Origin: Rossellomorea pakistanensis
Lineage (GTDB): Bacteria; Bacillota; Bacilli; Bacillales; Bacillaceae_B
NCBI RefSeq assembly: GCF_016908495.1
Contig: NZ_JAFBDZ010000003.1
Location: 682,001 to 746,000, forward strand
Reading direction: 5' to 3'
DNA: 64,000 nt
Part shown: positions 56,450-64,000 of the stretch, piece by piece
How positions within the stretch are numbered: the stretch's first letter is position 1
Layout: every line of letters starts with the position of its first letter
Notes under the pieces: model-generated
Database searches by the model: none
The model's input: the letters and a program-made list of their open reading frames with translations, nothing else
What the model was told of the DNA's origin: nothing
Position numbers and translations under genes: made by a program

Positions 56450-57634
56450 ATGAATCGAATACCAGTTACTGTCTTAAGTGGATATTTAGGATCAGGAAAA
56501 ACAACATTATTAAATCATATTCTTCATAATCGTGAGGATAAAAAAATTGCTGTGATTGTCAATGATATGAGTGAGGTCAATATTGATGCATCATTAGTTA
56601 AGCAAGGAGTATTTTCAAGAACGGAAGAAAAGCTAGTAGAACTTCAAAACGGTTGTATTTGTTGCACTTTGAGAGAAGATTTAATCATAGAAGTAGAAAA
56701 ACTAGTAAATGCAGGGGAAATTGATTATATCGTAATAGAGTCGACGGGGATATCCGAGCCAATTCCAGTTGCACAAACCTTTACATATATGGATGAGGAA
56801 TTAAATGTAAATCTATCAACACATACAAAACTTGATACAATGGTCACGATTGTTGATGCCAATCGTTTTTGGAGTGACTATGCAAGTGGAGAGAGTCTTC
56901 TTGATCGGAAAGAAGCAATGGATGAACATGATACGCGTGAAGTTGTCGACCTTCTAATTGATCAAATTGAATTTGCGAATGTGATCATTTTAAATAAAAT
57001 TGATTTAGTCGAGGATATTGATGTAAAGGAGTTAAGAGGGGTACTGCAGAAATTAAATGCCGATGCCACTATCATTGATACATCACACTCAAAAATTCCG
57101 CTGGACAAAGTCTTAAATACAGGATTATTTGATTTTGAGAAAGCATCAGAAGGAGCTGGCTGGATAAAAGAATTAAACGAGGAACATATTCCAGAAACGG
57201 AGGAATATGGTATTTCCTCCTTTGTATATCGGCGTAAAAGACCATTTCACCCGGAACGATTCATGGAATGGATGGAAGACTGGCCAGTAGATATAGTGCG
57301 TGCCAAAGGTTTCTTTTGGTTACCAACAAGAAATAATCTGGCAGGCTTACTTTCTCAAGCAGGTCCATCGATTACAATCCAAGGGGCTGGGGAATGGGTA
57401 GCTGCGTATCCTGAAGCCGAAAGGAAGCAGATCTTATTAGAAGAGCCGGAACTGAAAGGGAAATGGGATCCAGTACATGGTGACCGAATGACAGAAATAG
57501 TCCTTATTGGATTAGATATGAACCGAAAAGATGTAGAGAAATCGTTAGATCATTGCTTATTAACAGATGAAGAAATGCTATCTGATTGGTCGACATTACA
57601 CGATCCCCTACCAGCATTTGTAGAGCAGGTATAG
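56450..57634 (+). CDS. CobW/COG0523 GTPase, zinc metallochaperone (YciC-like)
   Basis: 394 residues from the ATG at 56450 after GAAAGGG; an upstream ATG would include the Zur box. Walker [10 protein letters not shown] at 11-19, metal motif GCICC at 68-72, ESTGISEP switch and NKIDL guanine-specificity motif; CobW_C domain from about 255. YciC-type proteins allocate zinc in starvation and are Zur repressed. The operator just upstream supports this. Confidence 0.94.
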   Translation: MNRIPVTVLSGYLGSGKTTLLNHILHNREDKKIAVIVNDMSEVNIDASLVKQGVFSRTEEKLVELQNGCICCTLREDLIIEVEKLVNAGEIDYIVIESTGISEPIPVAQTFTYMDEELNVNLSTHTKLDTMVTIVDANRFWSDYASGESLLDRKEAMDEHDTREVVDLLIDQIEFANVIILNKIDLVEDIDVKELRGVLQKLNADATIIDTSHSKIPLDKVLNTGLFDFEKASEGAGWIKELNEEHIPETEEYGISSFVYRRKRPFHPERFMEWMEDWPVDIVRAKGFFWLPTRNNLAGLLSQAGPSITIQGAGEWVAAYPEAERKQILLEEPELKGKWDPVHGDRMTEIVLIGLDMNRKDVEKSLDHCLLTDEEMLSDWSTLHDPLPAFVEQV

Positions 57635-57638
57635 TATG

Positions 57639-57672
57639 AAAGGTGAAGCCTAAACAGGGGTTTCACCTTTTT
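57639..57672 (+). terminator. terminator of CobW GTPase gene
   Basis: AAAGGTGAA pairs with TTTCACCTTT, followed by TTTAG. Confidence 0.75.
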
Positions 57673-57882
57673 AGTTTACTATTCAAATCAAATTTTAAAA
57701 TATAGTGGCAAGTACTCCCTTTCAGGAGATGATCACTAAGTGTAAGTTAATTTTATTAAAATTTACAATTAACTAGTTGAATTGAGTTGATGTGAATAGG
57801 ATAATTAGACTATAAAGTTACTGAAAATTCCATTTTTACAAATGCGACATCAGCTATTATTTTTATTAAGGAGATGGGGATA

Positions 57883-58695
57883 GTGAATTTGAAAGAAGAG
57901 CTGAAGAAATTAATCTTATTGAAGGACAATGAATTACGATCCATAGATTTAGATCCGATTATGAAAGAAATGTTAAGACGCATAGGCTCCATAGATCCGG
58001 TACTCCGTGATGATATGATTTATATGTTTTTTTCTAGATTAATTCAAGGAGAATTTTTAAAGGATGAACAGCTGAAGTACATATTAGAAGTTGCCATGGA
58101 TGATGATCATTTATTTTACAGGATAGAAGAAATCAATACAGACAGCGTTTTCACTAGATCTTTTTCATCCCTTGTTATGGCATTAGTGATACATGTGGAT
58201 AGCAAGAAAACATTTCTTCCTCTAGATCTTGTCATGAACGCATTTAATAGAACAATAGAGTATTTTTATGAAGAAGGAGACTTAAGAGGATATGTAGAAG
58301 AAAAAGGGTGGGCGCATAGTGTCGCACATGGAGCAGACTTAATGGAGGCTTTCATCAATCATCCCAAAATCAAAACCGGTTTTTACAGGGAAGTTCTAGA
58401 AGCAATCGAACAGTTTGTTTTACGAGATCATGGGGTGTACATAGATAATGAAGATGAACGACTGATCTTTCCAATTGAAGCAATGCTGAAGTGGGAAACA
58501 GTAGAAATTGTAGAATGGATCCATGGTTTAGGCTCGAAAGTTATGAAGGTAATAGGAGAAAGCAGATATTTTCATCTTAGAATTAATGTTTCCAACTTTT
58601 TGAAAACCCTCTATTTTCGTTTGAGATTTAACGAGAGTACTGCTTTTATATCCCCTCATATAGAAGGAATTCTTAAAAACCTTTATCAAAAATAA
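57883..58695 (+). CDS. DUF2785 family protein
   Basis: 270 residues from the GTG at 57883, 9 bases after AAGGAG; the ATG at 57874 is too close to that site. The block KGWAHSVAHGADLMEAFINHPKI with two histidines near residue 145 is the DUF2785 hallmark, on an otherwise helical protein. Function unknown. Followed by the decayed chimera. Confidence 0.88.
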   Translation: MNLKEELKKLILLKDNELRSIDLDPIMKEMLRRIGSIDPVLRDDMIYMFFSRLIQGEFLKDEQLKYILEVAMDDDHLFYRIEEINTDSVFTRSFSSLVMALVIHVDSKKTFLPLDLVMNAFNRTIEYFYEEGDLRGYVEEKGWAHSVAHGADLMEAFINHPKIKTGFYREVLEAIEQFVLRDHGVYIDNEDERLIFPIEAMLKWETVEIVEWIHGLGSKVMKVIGESRYFHLRINVSNFLKTLYFRLRFNESTAFISPHIEGILKNLYQK

Positions 58696-58710
58696 AAAAG
58701 GACGAATTGT

Positions 58711-59656
58711 ATGAATGAAACCTTACTAAAATCTAAGATTCCAGAGCTTCAAGCGTGTACAAACATTTCCGAAATTAATAAAGGATTTTCAGGTGACAAG
58801 AAATACTTGATCGAATTCGACAACGGTCGTAACTATCTATTAAGAACCAGCAGCCTATCTAATTTTTCTAGAAAAGAAGCAGAGTTTAAGGTTTTAAGAG
58901 AAATGAAACGTTATGACGTACTTATTCAAGAACCAATCAGTATAGGTATATCAGTTCGAACACTTCGTTATGATGATGAAATAGATTTAGTAAAATCGAG
59001 CAAAAAAGAGCTGAATGGAAGAAGATTATACTCAAACCAGGACCTTGTGAAGCTTGAGAAAGTTCAGATTCTAAAGTCACTCTCGCTTTCTCTTGATGAT
59101 ATTAAGCATTTAGTGGAAGAGATTTCTACGATTAATGTTTCTTAAAGCTCAAAGGAAGCAGCTAATAGAGCAAGTGGAGGAATTAACAAATTCAATAGAT
59201 AGGATTAATACATTTCTGAATAGGAATGATATTGAAAGTAATTTTGATTGGGAAAAACTACTTCCTCTAATTCAATCTTTAAAGAATAGAAAAGATTCAT
59301 GGGAGAATTATTTTGAAGAAGAGGAAATTAGAATTCTAAAATCGAATATCCCAAAGATGGAGGATGATTCAATGGTGACCAAGCAGTGGTTAGCGATCGT
59401 GAATCGAATCCAATACTGTCTTAGGAAGAAGATACTGCCTGAATCCGAGGAAGGAGCCATTTTAGCAAAAGATATCATTCTTTTATCTGAACAGACATTT
59501 AATGGTGATCAGGAATAGATGAACAAGTTTTGGAATATAAGAAAATCAGAAAATGCTAGTGAAGCAGGTTTATTTCCTATATCTAAAGAAATACTTGAAT
59601 TTATTGATCGTGTCGTTCGTAATGTTGAGATGAGTTCGAAGGGGGAGGAAGTATGA
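58711..59656 (+). pseudogene. decayed chimera: aminoglycoside-phosphotransferase-like start joined to a MerR regulator
   Basis: Residues 1-75 (ISEINKGFSGDKKYLIEF onward) are the N-terminal lobe of an APH-type kinase. The frame then runs directly into a MerR helix-turn-helix (SVRTLRYDDEIDLVKSS) lacking its first residues, as if a deletion had joined two genes. At 59143 the frame stops, while the MerR coiled coil continues in another frame from 59135 (FLKAQRKQLIEQVEELTNS). That frame ends at TAG 59516-59518 but continues in register to TGA 59656. So one fusion, one frameshift and one nonsense codon. The last part overlaps the GNAT start by 4 bases. Confidence 0.8.
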
Positions 59657-60120
59657 AATTAAGAGAGGCTTGTATTGATGATGTTTGGACACTTAATGAA
59701 TGGTTTATTGCCCAAGAGGATTGTTTAAACACTATCAATAAATCGACTTTTTCGGAAGAGGATTTTCTTCATTGGCTAAAAGCAACGGATCAGCATTGTT
59801 TTATATTAGAGGAAAGTCGTCAGCCAATAGCCTATGGTGAGGTTTGGGTGGATGATGAAGGTAGAGATTTAGAATTTGCTCATCTTGTCGTAGCCCCAAA
59901 TAGTAGGAATCAAGGGGTTGGGAGAAAGTTAGTTTTATTATTGGAAGGGAAAGCTCAACAATATCATTATCCATGGATTTATATTAGAGTCAGACCTGAG
60001 AACGAGGTGGCAAGGCGTTGCTATAAAGGTGCTGGTTTTCTAGAAGACAGCAGCCTTCGTGAGCTATTCGATGAGAATTGGGTGTGGTTAAAGAAGGAGA
60101 ATTTTGGTGGAGTTTTTTAA
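59653..60120 (+). CDS. GNAT-family N-acetyltransferase
   Basis: 155 residues, ATG after GGGGGAGGAAGT. The acetyl-CoA loop VAPNSRNQGVGRKLVLLLE and NEVARRCYKGAGFLED blocks are intact. It overlaps the end of the decayed MerR reading frame, which was probably its regulator or operon partner. Substrate unknown. Confidence 0.88.
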   Translation: MKLREACIDDVWTLNEWFIAQEDCLNTINKSTFSEEDFLHWLKATDQHCFILEESRQPIAYGEVWVDDEGRDLEFAHLVVAPNSRNQGVGRKLVLLLEGKAQQYHYPWIYIRVRPENEVARRCYKGAGFLEDSSLRELFDENWVWLKKENFGGVF

Positions 60121-60178
60121 TGTGTATGGTGGAGATTAGAGAATGACTAATTGAAGTGACTTCATTATTAATATAGAA

Positions 60179-60216
60179 TGGGGAAGCTCAATGCACTGAA
60201 CTCCCCAGTTTTTTCA
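60179..60216. terminator. terminator between GNAT gene and znuA
   Basis: GGGGAAGCTCA and TGAACTCCCC arms around ATGCAC, then TTTTTT; the A-rich left side could serve the minus strand. Confidence 0.65.
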
Positions 60217-60219
60217 ATA

Positions 60220-61341
60220 CTATTTCTTTTCTAGCGCTTTTTCCAATGTCTCAATATTTTGCCTCATTAAACTGAAATAATCTTCTTCGTTCTTAATGTC
60301 TTCTTCTGTAAGGACAGATAGATTGTGGAGACGAAGAGGGTCAGCGTTAATTTCTTTTCGAATGACTTCCGCCACTTTTGGGGTGACGTTTTGTTCGAAC
60401 AGAATATATTTAATCTTATGTTCCTTTGCAATCTCGATGATTTCTTGTAATTCTTTTTGTGAAGGTTCGTCAGTTGGTGAAAGACCCGTGACCGGTATTT
60501 GCTGAATGCCAAAAGACTGTTCCCAATACCCATAAGCAGCATGAGAGACGACAATTTCTGGATTTTCTTTTCCTTCTACTAGCTTATGAAACTCATGATC
60601 AAGCTTTTCAAGGTTTGTATTTAGTTCTTCAAAGTTCTTGTTGAATGTTTTTTTATCATCAGGTGATAATTCAATTAGTGCATTTTTGATATTTTCGGCA
60701 AGTGTTATCGATTTATATGGATCTAACCAAACATGTGGATCGTTATCTCCGTGGTCATGGTGGTGATCGTGTTCTTCTTCATGGCTATGCTCCTTTTCGG
60801 AGTGAGTGCCTTTTTCATCATGGTTATGGTCTTCCTCGGAATGAGTGCTACTTTCTTCGTGACTATGTTCTTCTTCTGAATGAGTACTCTTATCATCATG
60901 ATTATGTTGTGCTTCAGAGTGACTCTCTTCATTATGAGTATGTTCATGTGCGCCACTAATGACATCTATTCCCTTTGATGCTTCTAGCATTAAAGTTTTT
61001 TCAGAATCAACGGCTTTCTTAATTTTTTCAGCATAAGGTTCCATGCCTAATCCGTTGTAAATGAAAGCATCAGCTTCAGCTACAGCAATTAAATCCTTTG
61101 TTGTCGGTTCAAAAGTATGAGCATCTCCTCCAGCTGGAATCAATGTTTTAACTTCAACTTTATTTCCACCGATTTTCTCAGCAAAATCTTTAAGTGGGTA
61201 TAGTGTTGTATAAATTGTCAGTTTTTCATTTTCATTGTTCTTGCTCTTTTCCGAATTAGCTTCTTCTGTATTGGAACCACAAGCCGCTAAAAAGGTTGAT
61301 AGAACAAAAATACTTCCTAATAAAATCTTTCTGATCTTCAA
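60220..61341 (-). CDS. znuA: zinc ABC transporter substrate-binding lipoprotein with long His-rich loop
   Basis: 373 residues from the TTG at 61341 after GAGAGGAG. Lipobox STFLAACGS. Cluster A-1 metal-binding protein: GGDAHTFEPTTKD with the first His ligand, and after a roughly 75-residue loop rich in His, Glu and Asp, the DPHVWLDP, VSHAAYGYWEQ and the C-terminal acidic ligand region. The loop has repeated units such as THSEEEHSHEE and THSEEDHNHDE. A Zur box is upstream. No znuB/znuC is adjacent, so the partners must be encoded elsewhere. Confidence 0.93.
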   Translation of the reverse strand: MKIRKILLGSIFVLSTFLAACGSNTEEANSEKSKNNENEKLTIYTTLYPLKDFAEKIGGNKVEVKTLIPAGGDAHTFEPTTKDLIAVAEADAFIYNGLGMEPYAEKIKKAVDSEKTLMLEASKGIDVISGAHEHTHNEESHSEAQHNHDDKSTHSEEEHSHEESSTHSEEDHNHDEKGTHSEKEHSHEEEHDHHHDHGDNDPHVWLDPYKSITLAENIKNALIELSPDDKKTFNKNFEELNTNLEKLDHEFHKLVEGKENPEIVVSHAAYGYWEQSFGIQQIPVTGLSPTDEPSQKELQEIIEIAKEHKIKYILFEQNVTPKVAEVIRKEINADPLRLHNLSVLTEEDIKNEEDYFSLMRQNIETLEKALEKK

Positions 61342-61381
61342 TATAAAAACTCCTCTCAAAATTCATTCCTAAACTATTTTA

Positions 61382-61396
61382 TCGTAATGATTACGT
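61382..61396. promoter_or_regulatory. Zur box before znuA
   Basis: TCGTAATGATTACGT matches the Zur core TCGTAATnATTACGA at all but the last position; 40 bases upstream of the znuA start. Confidence 0.85.
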
Positions 61397-61469
61397 TTTG
61401 TAAATAAGAATTATTTCGATTTATTCAAAAGGTTTTCAATTTGATTCAGTTCGATTTACTACACTAAAG

Positions 61470-61531
61470 CACCGCGGGACGGTTCTCGAATTGTTTAACG
61501 CGGTGAAGTGCTCGAGAACCGTCCCGCGGTG
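61470..61531. repeat. perfect 20-bp inverted repeat related to the GGGACGGTTCT family
   Basis: Bases 61470-61489 are the exact complement of 61512-61531, with a 22-base loop containing TTGTTTAACGCGGTGAAG. The arm contains GGGACGGTTCTCGA, the head of the 39-bp repeat at 22022. GC-rich against an AT-rich background, no T-run. Confidence 0.9.
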
Positions 61532-61643
61532 GGGTGGTGCGTTAGTGCGGTGATGTCAGTTGGGGCGTATTGTTTGGGGGGCGGTGTAGGTTGAGGGTAT
61601 AATGGAGGTAGAGAGATGAAGCCTCAATTTGGTGGTGGTATTG

Positions 61644-62261
61644 TTGCATTTAGATGTTTTGAAGAAGATCGGTGGTCGTACTCCTAGTATATTAGGGAGT
61701 AAAGATTTTACGAAGTTCTCCATCCTTCTACCCCTTATTGAAATGGATGGGGAGACACATGTGCTGTTTGAAGTAAGGTCTCTAACAATGAGAAGACAGC
61801 CTGGAGAGATTTGTTTTCCTGGAGGAAAGGTTGATCGTGATGACGATAGTGAGGAAAGTGCCGCGATTAGGGAAACCTGTGAAGAGCTTGGAATAAACAA
61901 AGACTCCATTGGTGAGCTTATTCCATTGGATTATCTCGTATCCCCTTTTGGGACGATTATTTATCCTTTTGTCGCTGTAATCGATTCTGAGGCAAATCTT
62001 AAACCGAATCCATCAGAAGTAGAAGAAATCTTTACTTTCCCATTAACAGAGCTAATTGAAAAGAAGCCAGATTTATTTAATGTTGCTTATAAAGTTGAGC
62101 CCTCAATCGATTTTCCATTTCAAGACATTCCAGGAGGGGAAAATTACAACTGGCAAGCAAGAGATATGAAAGAGCACTTTTATTATTTCGAGGATCGTGT
62201 CATATGGGGGTTAACGGCGAGGATATTAAAGCATTTTATTGAACTGATTACCGGAAAATAA
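61644..62261 (+). CDS. CoA pyrophosphatase-type NUDIX hydrolase
   Basis: 205 residues from the TTG at 61644, 5 bases after GGTGGTGG; MHLDVLKKIGGRTPSILGS then aligns with the usual family start. NUDIX box GGKVDRDDDSEESAAIRETCEELGI is intact and is preceded by the family-specific VLFEVRSLTMRRQPGEICFPGG. It cleaves coenzyme A into phosphopantetheine and ADP-type products. A strong ribosome site GGAGGTAGAGAG before an ATG at 61616 starts a 23-codon frame in another register, either a leader or the trace of a frameshift at the 5' end. Confidence 0.87.
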   Translation: MHLDVLKKIGGRTPSILGSKDFTKFSILLPLIEMDGETHVLFEVRSLTMRRQPGEICFPGGKVDRDDDSEESAAIRETCEELGINKDSIGELIPLDYLVSPFGTIIYPFVAVIDSEANLKPNPSEVEEIFTFPLTELIEKKPDLFNVAYKVEPSIDFPFQDIPGGENYNWQARDMKEHFYYFEDRVIWGLTARILKHFIELITGK

Positions 62262-62326
62262 GGAAAACCAACGGTATATCAGAAATCTGTAACGTGATTA
62301 GAGTATCAAACGTAGGGGATGATGAA

Positions 62327-62782
62327 ATGTTTATAATTAATGTAGAAGGTGCGGTTTATAAAGAAGATAAATGGCTCGTTATTGAACGCAGCAAAAAGGA
62401 AGAGCATGCTGGTGGCCTTCTTTCACTAGTTGGCGGCACGGTTGAAAAGGAAGGAACCTCAAGTGATCTTTTAGAGAGAACTTTAAAAAGAGAATTGTTT
62501 GAAGAGGTAGGAGTCAATGTGAAAGATTCCTTAACTTATGTTCGTAATACCTCTTTTATTCTAGAGGATGGACGAATCGTTGTGGATATTGTTTTCCTAT
62601 GTGAATTTGATCATGGAGAACCTTATGCGAAAAGTCCAGATGAAGTAGATGCTGTTTATTGGATGGCTTCTGAAGAAATTTTGAACCATGTAAATTCACC
62701 AATTTGGTTAAAAGATAGTATTGTAAAGGCTGAGACACTTCGCAAGGAACAAACTCGTCACTCTGCTGGAGGGATTGTCTAG
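62327..62782 (+). CDS. NUDIX hydrolase
   Basis: 151 residues from the ATG at 62327, after AGGGGATGATG. NUDIX box GGTVEKEGTSSDLLERTLKRELFEEVGV is slightly longer than the standard 23-residue motif but keeps the REL-EEVG core. Substrate unknown. It lies 65 bases after the CoA pyrophosphatase-type gene and may share its transcript. Confidence 0.87.
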   Translation: MFIINVEGAVYKEDKWLVIERSKKEEHAGGLLSLVGGTVEKEGTSSDLLERTLKRELFEEVGVNVKDSLTYVRNTSFILEDGRIVVDIVFLCEFDHGEPYAKSPDEVDAVYWMASEEILNHVNSPIWLKDSIVKAETLRKEQTRHSAGGIV

Positions 62783-62927
62783 TTTTTGGCTTGTTATCTA
62801 TCTACAATTAGCTTTGGAAGAAATAATCATTGATATTAATTAAAATATCGGGTATTATATCAATACAGGCTGCGTTGTGCGTAGTATTTATAAAGTTTTA
62901 ACCTTTACATTTGAATAGGGAGTTTTA
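62783..62927. other. intergenic region after NUDIX gene
   Basis: About 145 AT-rich bases with no gene, hairpin or repeat that I can identify; a tnpB-like reading frame is not visible before the element that follows. Confidence 0.5.
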
Positions 62928-63020
62928 TATTAAAACGGGAATGTCATGCCTCGTGGCTTGAGGACGACAGGAATGTTTTTGCAAACACCCACTTAGTGAA
63001 GTGGTGGTTTAAAACTTTCA
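62928..63020 (+). mobile_element. possible solitary right end of an IS200/IS605 element (omega-RNA-like)
   Basis: GGGAATGTCATGCCTCGTGG followed by CTTGAGGACGACAGGAATGTTTTT, then ACACCCACTT-AGTG-AAGTGGTGG. GCCTC/GAGG and CCACTT/AAGTGG form small stems. This order recalls the right end of Bacillus IS605-type insertions, where the 3' end of tnpB RNA lies. No transposase or tnpB frame is beside it. The call is from memory of the pattern, not a search. Confidence 0.4.
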
Positions 63021-63064
63021 TATTTTATTGTTACGGCAACTGTGGCTGTTATAAATTGATGATT

Positions 63065-63098
63065 AAAGTCAGTTCTCATAAGAGGACTGGCTTTTTTA
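63065..63098 (+). terminator. isolated terminator hairpin
   Basis: AAAGTCAGTTCTC pairs with GAGGACTGGCTTT, then TTT. No gene ends just upstream, so it may belong to a small RNA or the IS remnant. Confidence 0.7.
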
Positions 63099-63150
63099 GT
63101 TTATAAGAAAATATAAAAATTTTAATATGTTTGAAATTAGTTTGTCCTAA

Positions 63151-63259
63151 TCTAGCTCAACCGTTCGCCCTGGAAGTCGATTAGCCAAGCCATGAATGAA
63201 GGGAAATGCACCCTGGTCTATTTTTCGGGGCTAAACAGGGCGCTTACACCTTTTGTTCG
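63151..63259. repeat. nested inverted-repeat intergenic element, copy B
   Basis: CGCCCTG (63166) and CAGGGCG (63236), ATTAGCC and GGCTAA, and GAAGGG/CACCCT form nested pairs. The inner AGCCAAGCC...GAAGGGAAATGCACCCT is shared with the element at 47142. It lies just before the MerR gene. Confidence 0.6.
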
Positions 63260-63319
63260 AGCCCTATTGCGGAAAAATGAAAAAGAAGGTAAAATATTCA
63301 CATACCATCACGTTATAGT

Positions 63320-63736
63320 TTGGAGTGTGCTTCTAATGGGACAGAGAAACTAAGAATCGGTGAACTTGCTAATCTATCAAATGTAACCAAGCGAACAATT
63401 GACTACTATACTAGTATTGGGTTATTAAAAGCGGAACGTTCTGCTTCTAACTATCGTGTGTACAGTATAGACGCAGTCGATAAGTTGAAGATGATTGAAA
63501 AATGTAAGGCAGACAGTATGAGCTTAGTAGAAATTAGAAATCTACTATCTACTGATCGTGTGACAAACACTGATCCTAATGAGCTCATAAACAGTATGCA
63601 AACTTTAGAAAAAGAAGCTAATAAAATTGTGGAATATATCAATGAAAATAAACTAAATAAGGAAGATTTTCTGAGGAAACATTTATCCTCTGAAAGTATG
63701 ACACTATTAAAATCTCTTATATTATTATTAGTGTAG
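63320..63736 (+). CDS. MerR-family regulator (YhdQ-like)
   Basis: 138 residues with a TTG at 63320 and no clear ribosome site; the true start may lie a few codons later. LRIGELANLSNVTKRTIDYYTSIGLLKAERSASNYRVYS (about 11-48) is a typical MerR helix-turn-helix, followed by a coiled coil and a short C-terminus without metal-binding cysteines. In B. subtilis a similar regulator, yhdQ, adjoins the Mg2+ exporter gene yhdP (mpfA), as here. Confidence 0.85.
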   Translation: MECASNGTEKLRIGELANLSNVTKRTIDYYTSIGLLKAERSASNYRVYSIDAVDKLKMIEKCKADSMSLVEIRNLLSTDRVTNTDPNELINSMQTLEKEANKIVEYINENKLNKEDFLRKHLSSESMTLLKSLILLLV

Positions 63737-63776
63737 AGTGTTTCCGATGAAATCTTCCTCCAAAATTAAACACATC

Positions 63777-63814
63777 AGGAGGTGGATGCCTTACTATTGT
63801 AAGGCTACTCGTTG
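63777..63814 (+). promoter_or_regulatory. ribosome-binding site with hairpin between Shine-Dalgarno and start codon
   Basis: AGGAGGTGG (63777-63785) is followed by a perfect 7-bp hairpin GCCTTAC-TATT-GTAAGGC (63788-63805) and then the TTG start (63812). Linear spacing is far too long, but with the hairpin folded out the Shine-Dalgarno lies about 8-11 bases from TTG. Confidence 0.6.
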
Positions 63815-64000
63815 GAAATAATAAATTTAGTTCTTGTAGCGATATTAATCGCATTAACAGGGTTCTTTGTAGCAACAGAATTTGCTATTGTTAAGGTTCG
63901 TAGTACTCGAATCGATCAATTAATTGAAGAAAATAAAGCTGGCGCAAAAGCAGCCAAACAGGTTATTACACATCTCGATGAGTATTTATCAGCTTGTCAG
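63812..64000 (+). CDS. CNNM/CorC-family Mg2+ exporter (hemolysin family), 3' part missing
   Basis: 63 residues to the window edge. The TTG start gives [20 protein letters not shown], the first span of the DUF21 domain, followed by [21 protein letters not shown] and [11 protein letters not shown], matching the start of YhdP/MpfA. These proteins export Mg2+ and carry CBS and CorC_HlyC domains further on, outside the window. An overlapping 11-codon frame from ATG 63786 is a possible leader. Confidence 0.87.
   Translation, partial: MEIINLVLVAILIALTGFFVATEFAIVKVRSTRIDQLIEENKAGAKAAKQVITHLDEYLSACQ

Noticed and set aside
60702..60965. Frames on both strands rich in His/Tyr across the ZnuA loop
   Set aside because: Other-frame readings of the GAA/CAT-rich His loop of znuA.
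61616..61687. 23-codon frame with strong ribosome site before the NUDIX gene
   Set aside because: Too short and lacking a recognisable product; kept only as a remark on a possible leader or 5' frameshift.

Overview
The window is AT-rich DNA with strong AGGAGG-type ribosome sites, frequent TTG/GTG starts, many rho-independent terminators and sporulation genes. The gene order lexA-yneA-yneB-ynzC-tkt-sirA-yneF ... ccdA-yneI-ccdC ... yneK is that of the Bacillus subtilis yne region. I read it as the chromosome of a spore-forming Bacillaceae (Bacillus sensu lato). Genus assignment is not possible from sequence reading alone.

Layout. (1) 1-8350: a catabolic operon resembling ectoine/hydroxyectoine use: DoeA/EutD-type hydrolase (cut by the window edge), EutC-like cyclodeaminase-family protein, a Cys/Met-metabolism PLP enzyme, an M20 deacylase, a short homoserine dehydrogenase, an aldehyde dehydrogenase and a BCCT transporter. 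(2) 8550-25060: the conserved core: lexA facing yneA-yneB-ynzC across three LexA boxes, tkt, sirA with Spo0A boxes, yneF, camS, a heterodimeric ABC exporter, a Spo0E-like phosphatase, ccdA-yneI-ccdC, a GDSL hydrolase, tgl with a SigmaK-like promoter, a 32-residue membrane protein and yneK. (3) 25259-27406: an orphan PAS histidine kinase, a repeat element and a GyrI-like protein. (4) 27704-35596: a 2-aminoethylphosphonate uptake and breakdown operon (binding protein, ATPase, fused permease, phnX, phnW) with an added saccharopine-dehydrogenase-like gene and a DeoR regulator. (5) 35705-35801: a selenocysteine tRNA (selC); selB lies 16 kb away at 51606. (6) 36-48 kb: lipoprotein, plsC, sbcDC, coaW, an LPXTA acidic surface protein with its class D sortase, a membrane protein followed by a decayed gene, SCO1 and trhO. 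(7) 48.5-54.2 kb: LysE exporter, an SMR pair under TetR, GNAT, a 56-residue membrane protein, selB, RDD protein. (8) 54.3-61.4 kb: a zinc-starvation locus (permease, TIGR03943 protein, CobW GTPase, His-rich ZnuA) with three Zur boxes, interrupted by DUF2785 and a decayed phosphotransferase/MerR chimera. (9) 61.6-64 kb: two NUDIX hydrolases, an IS605-like remnant, a MerR gene and the start of a CNNM-type Mg2+ exporter with a hairpin between its Shine-Dalgarno and start codon.

The most interesting points are the unusual ectoine-type gene set, the phosphonate operon with an unexplained oxidoreductase, the split selenocysteine machinery in a Bacillaceae genome, the hairpin-bridged ribosome site at the right edge, a spoIIG-like Spo0A promoter at sirA, and several families of structured intergenic repeats, two of which have copies at distant sites. 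All functional calls are from reading motifs and context; no database search was run.
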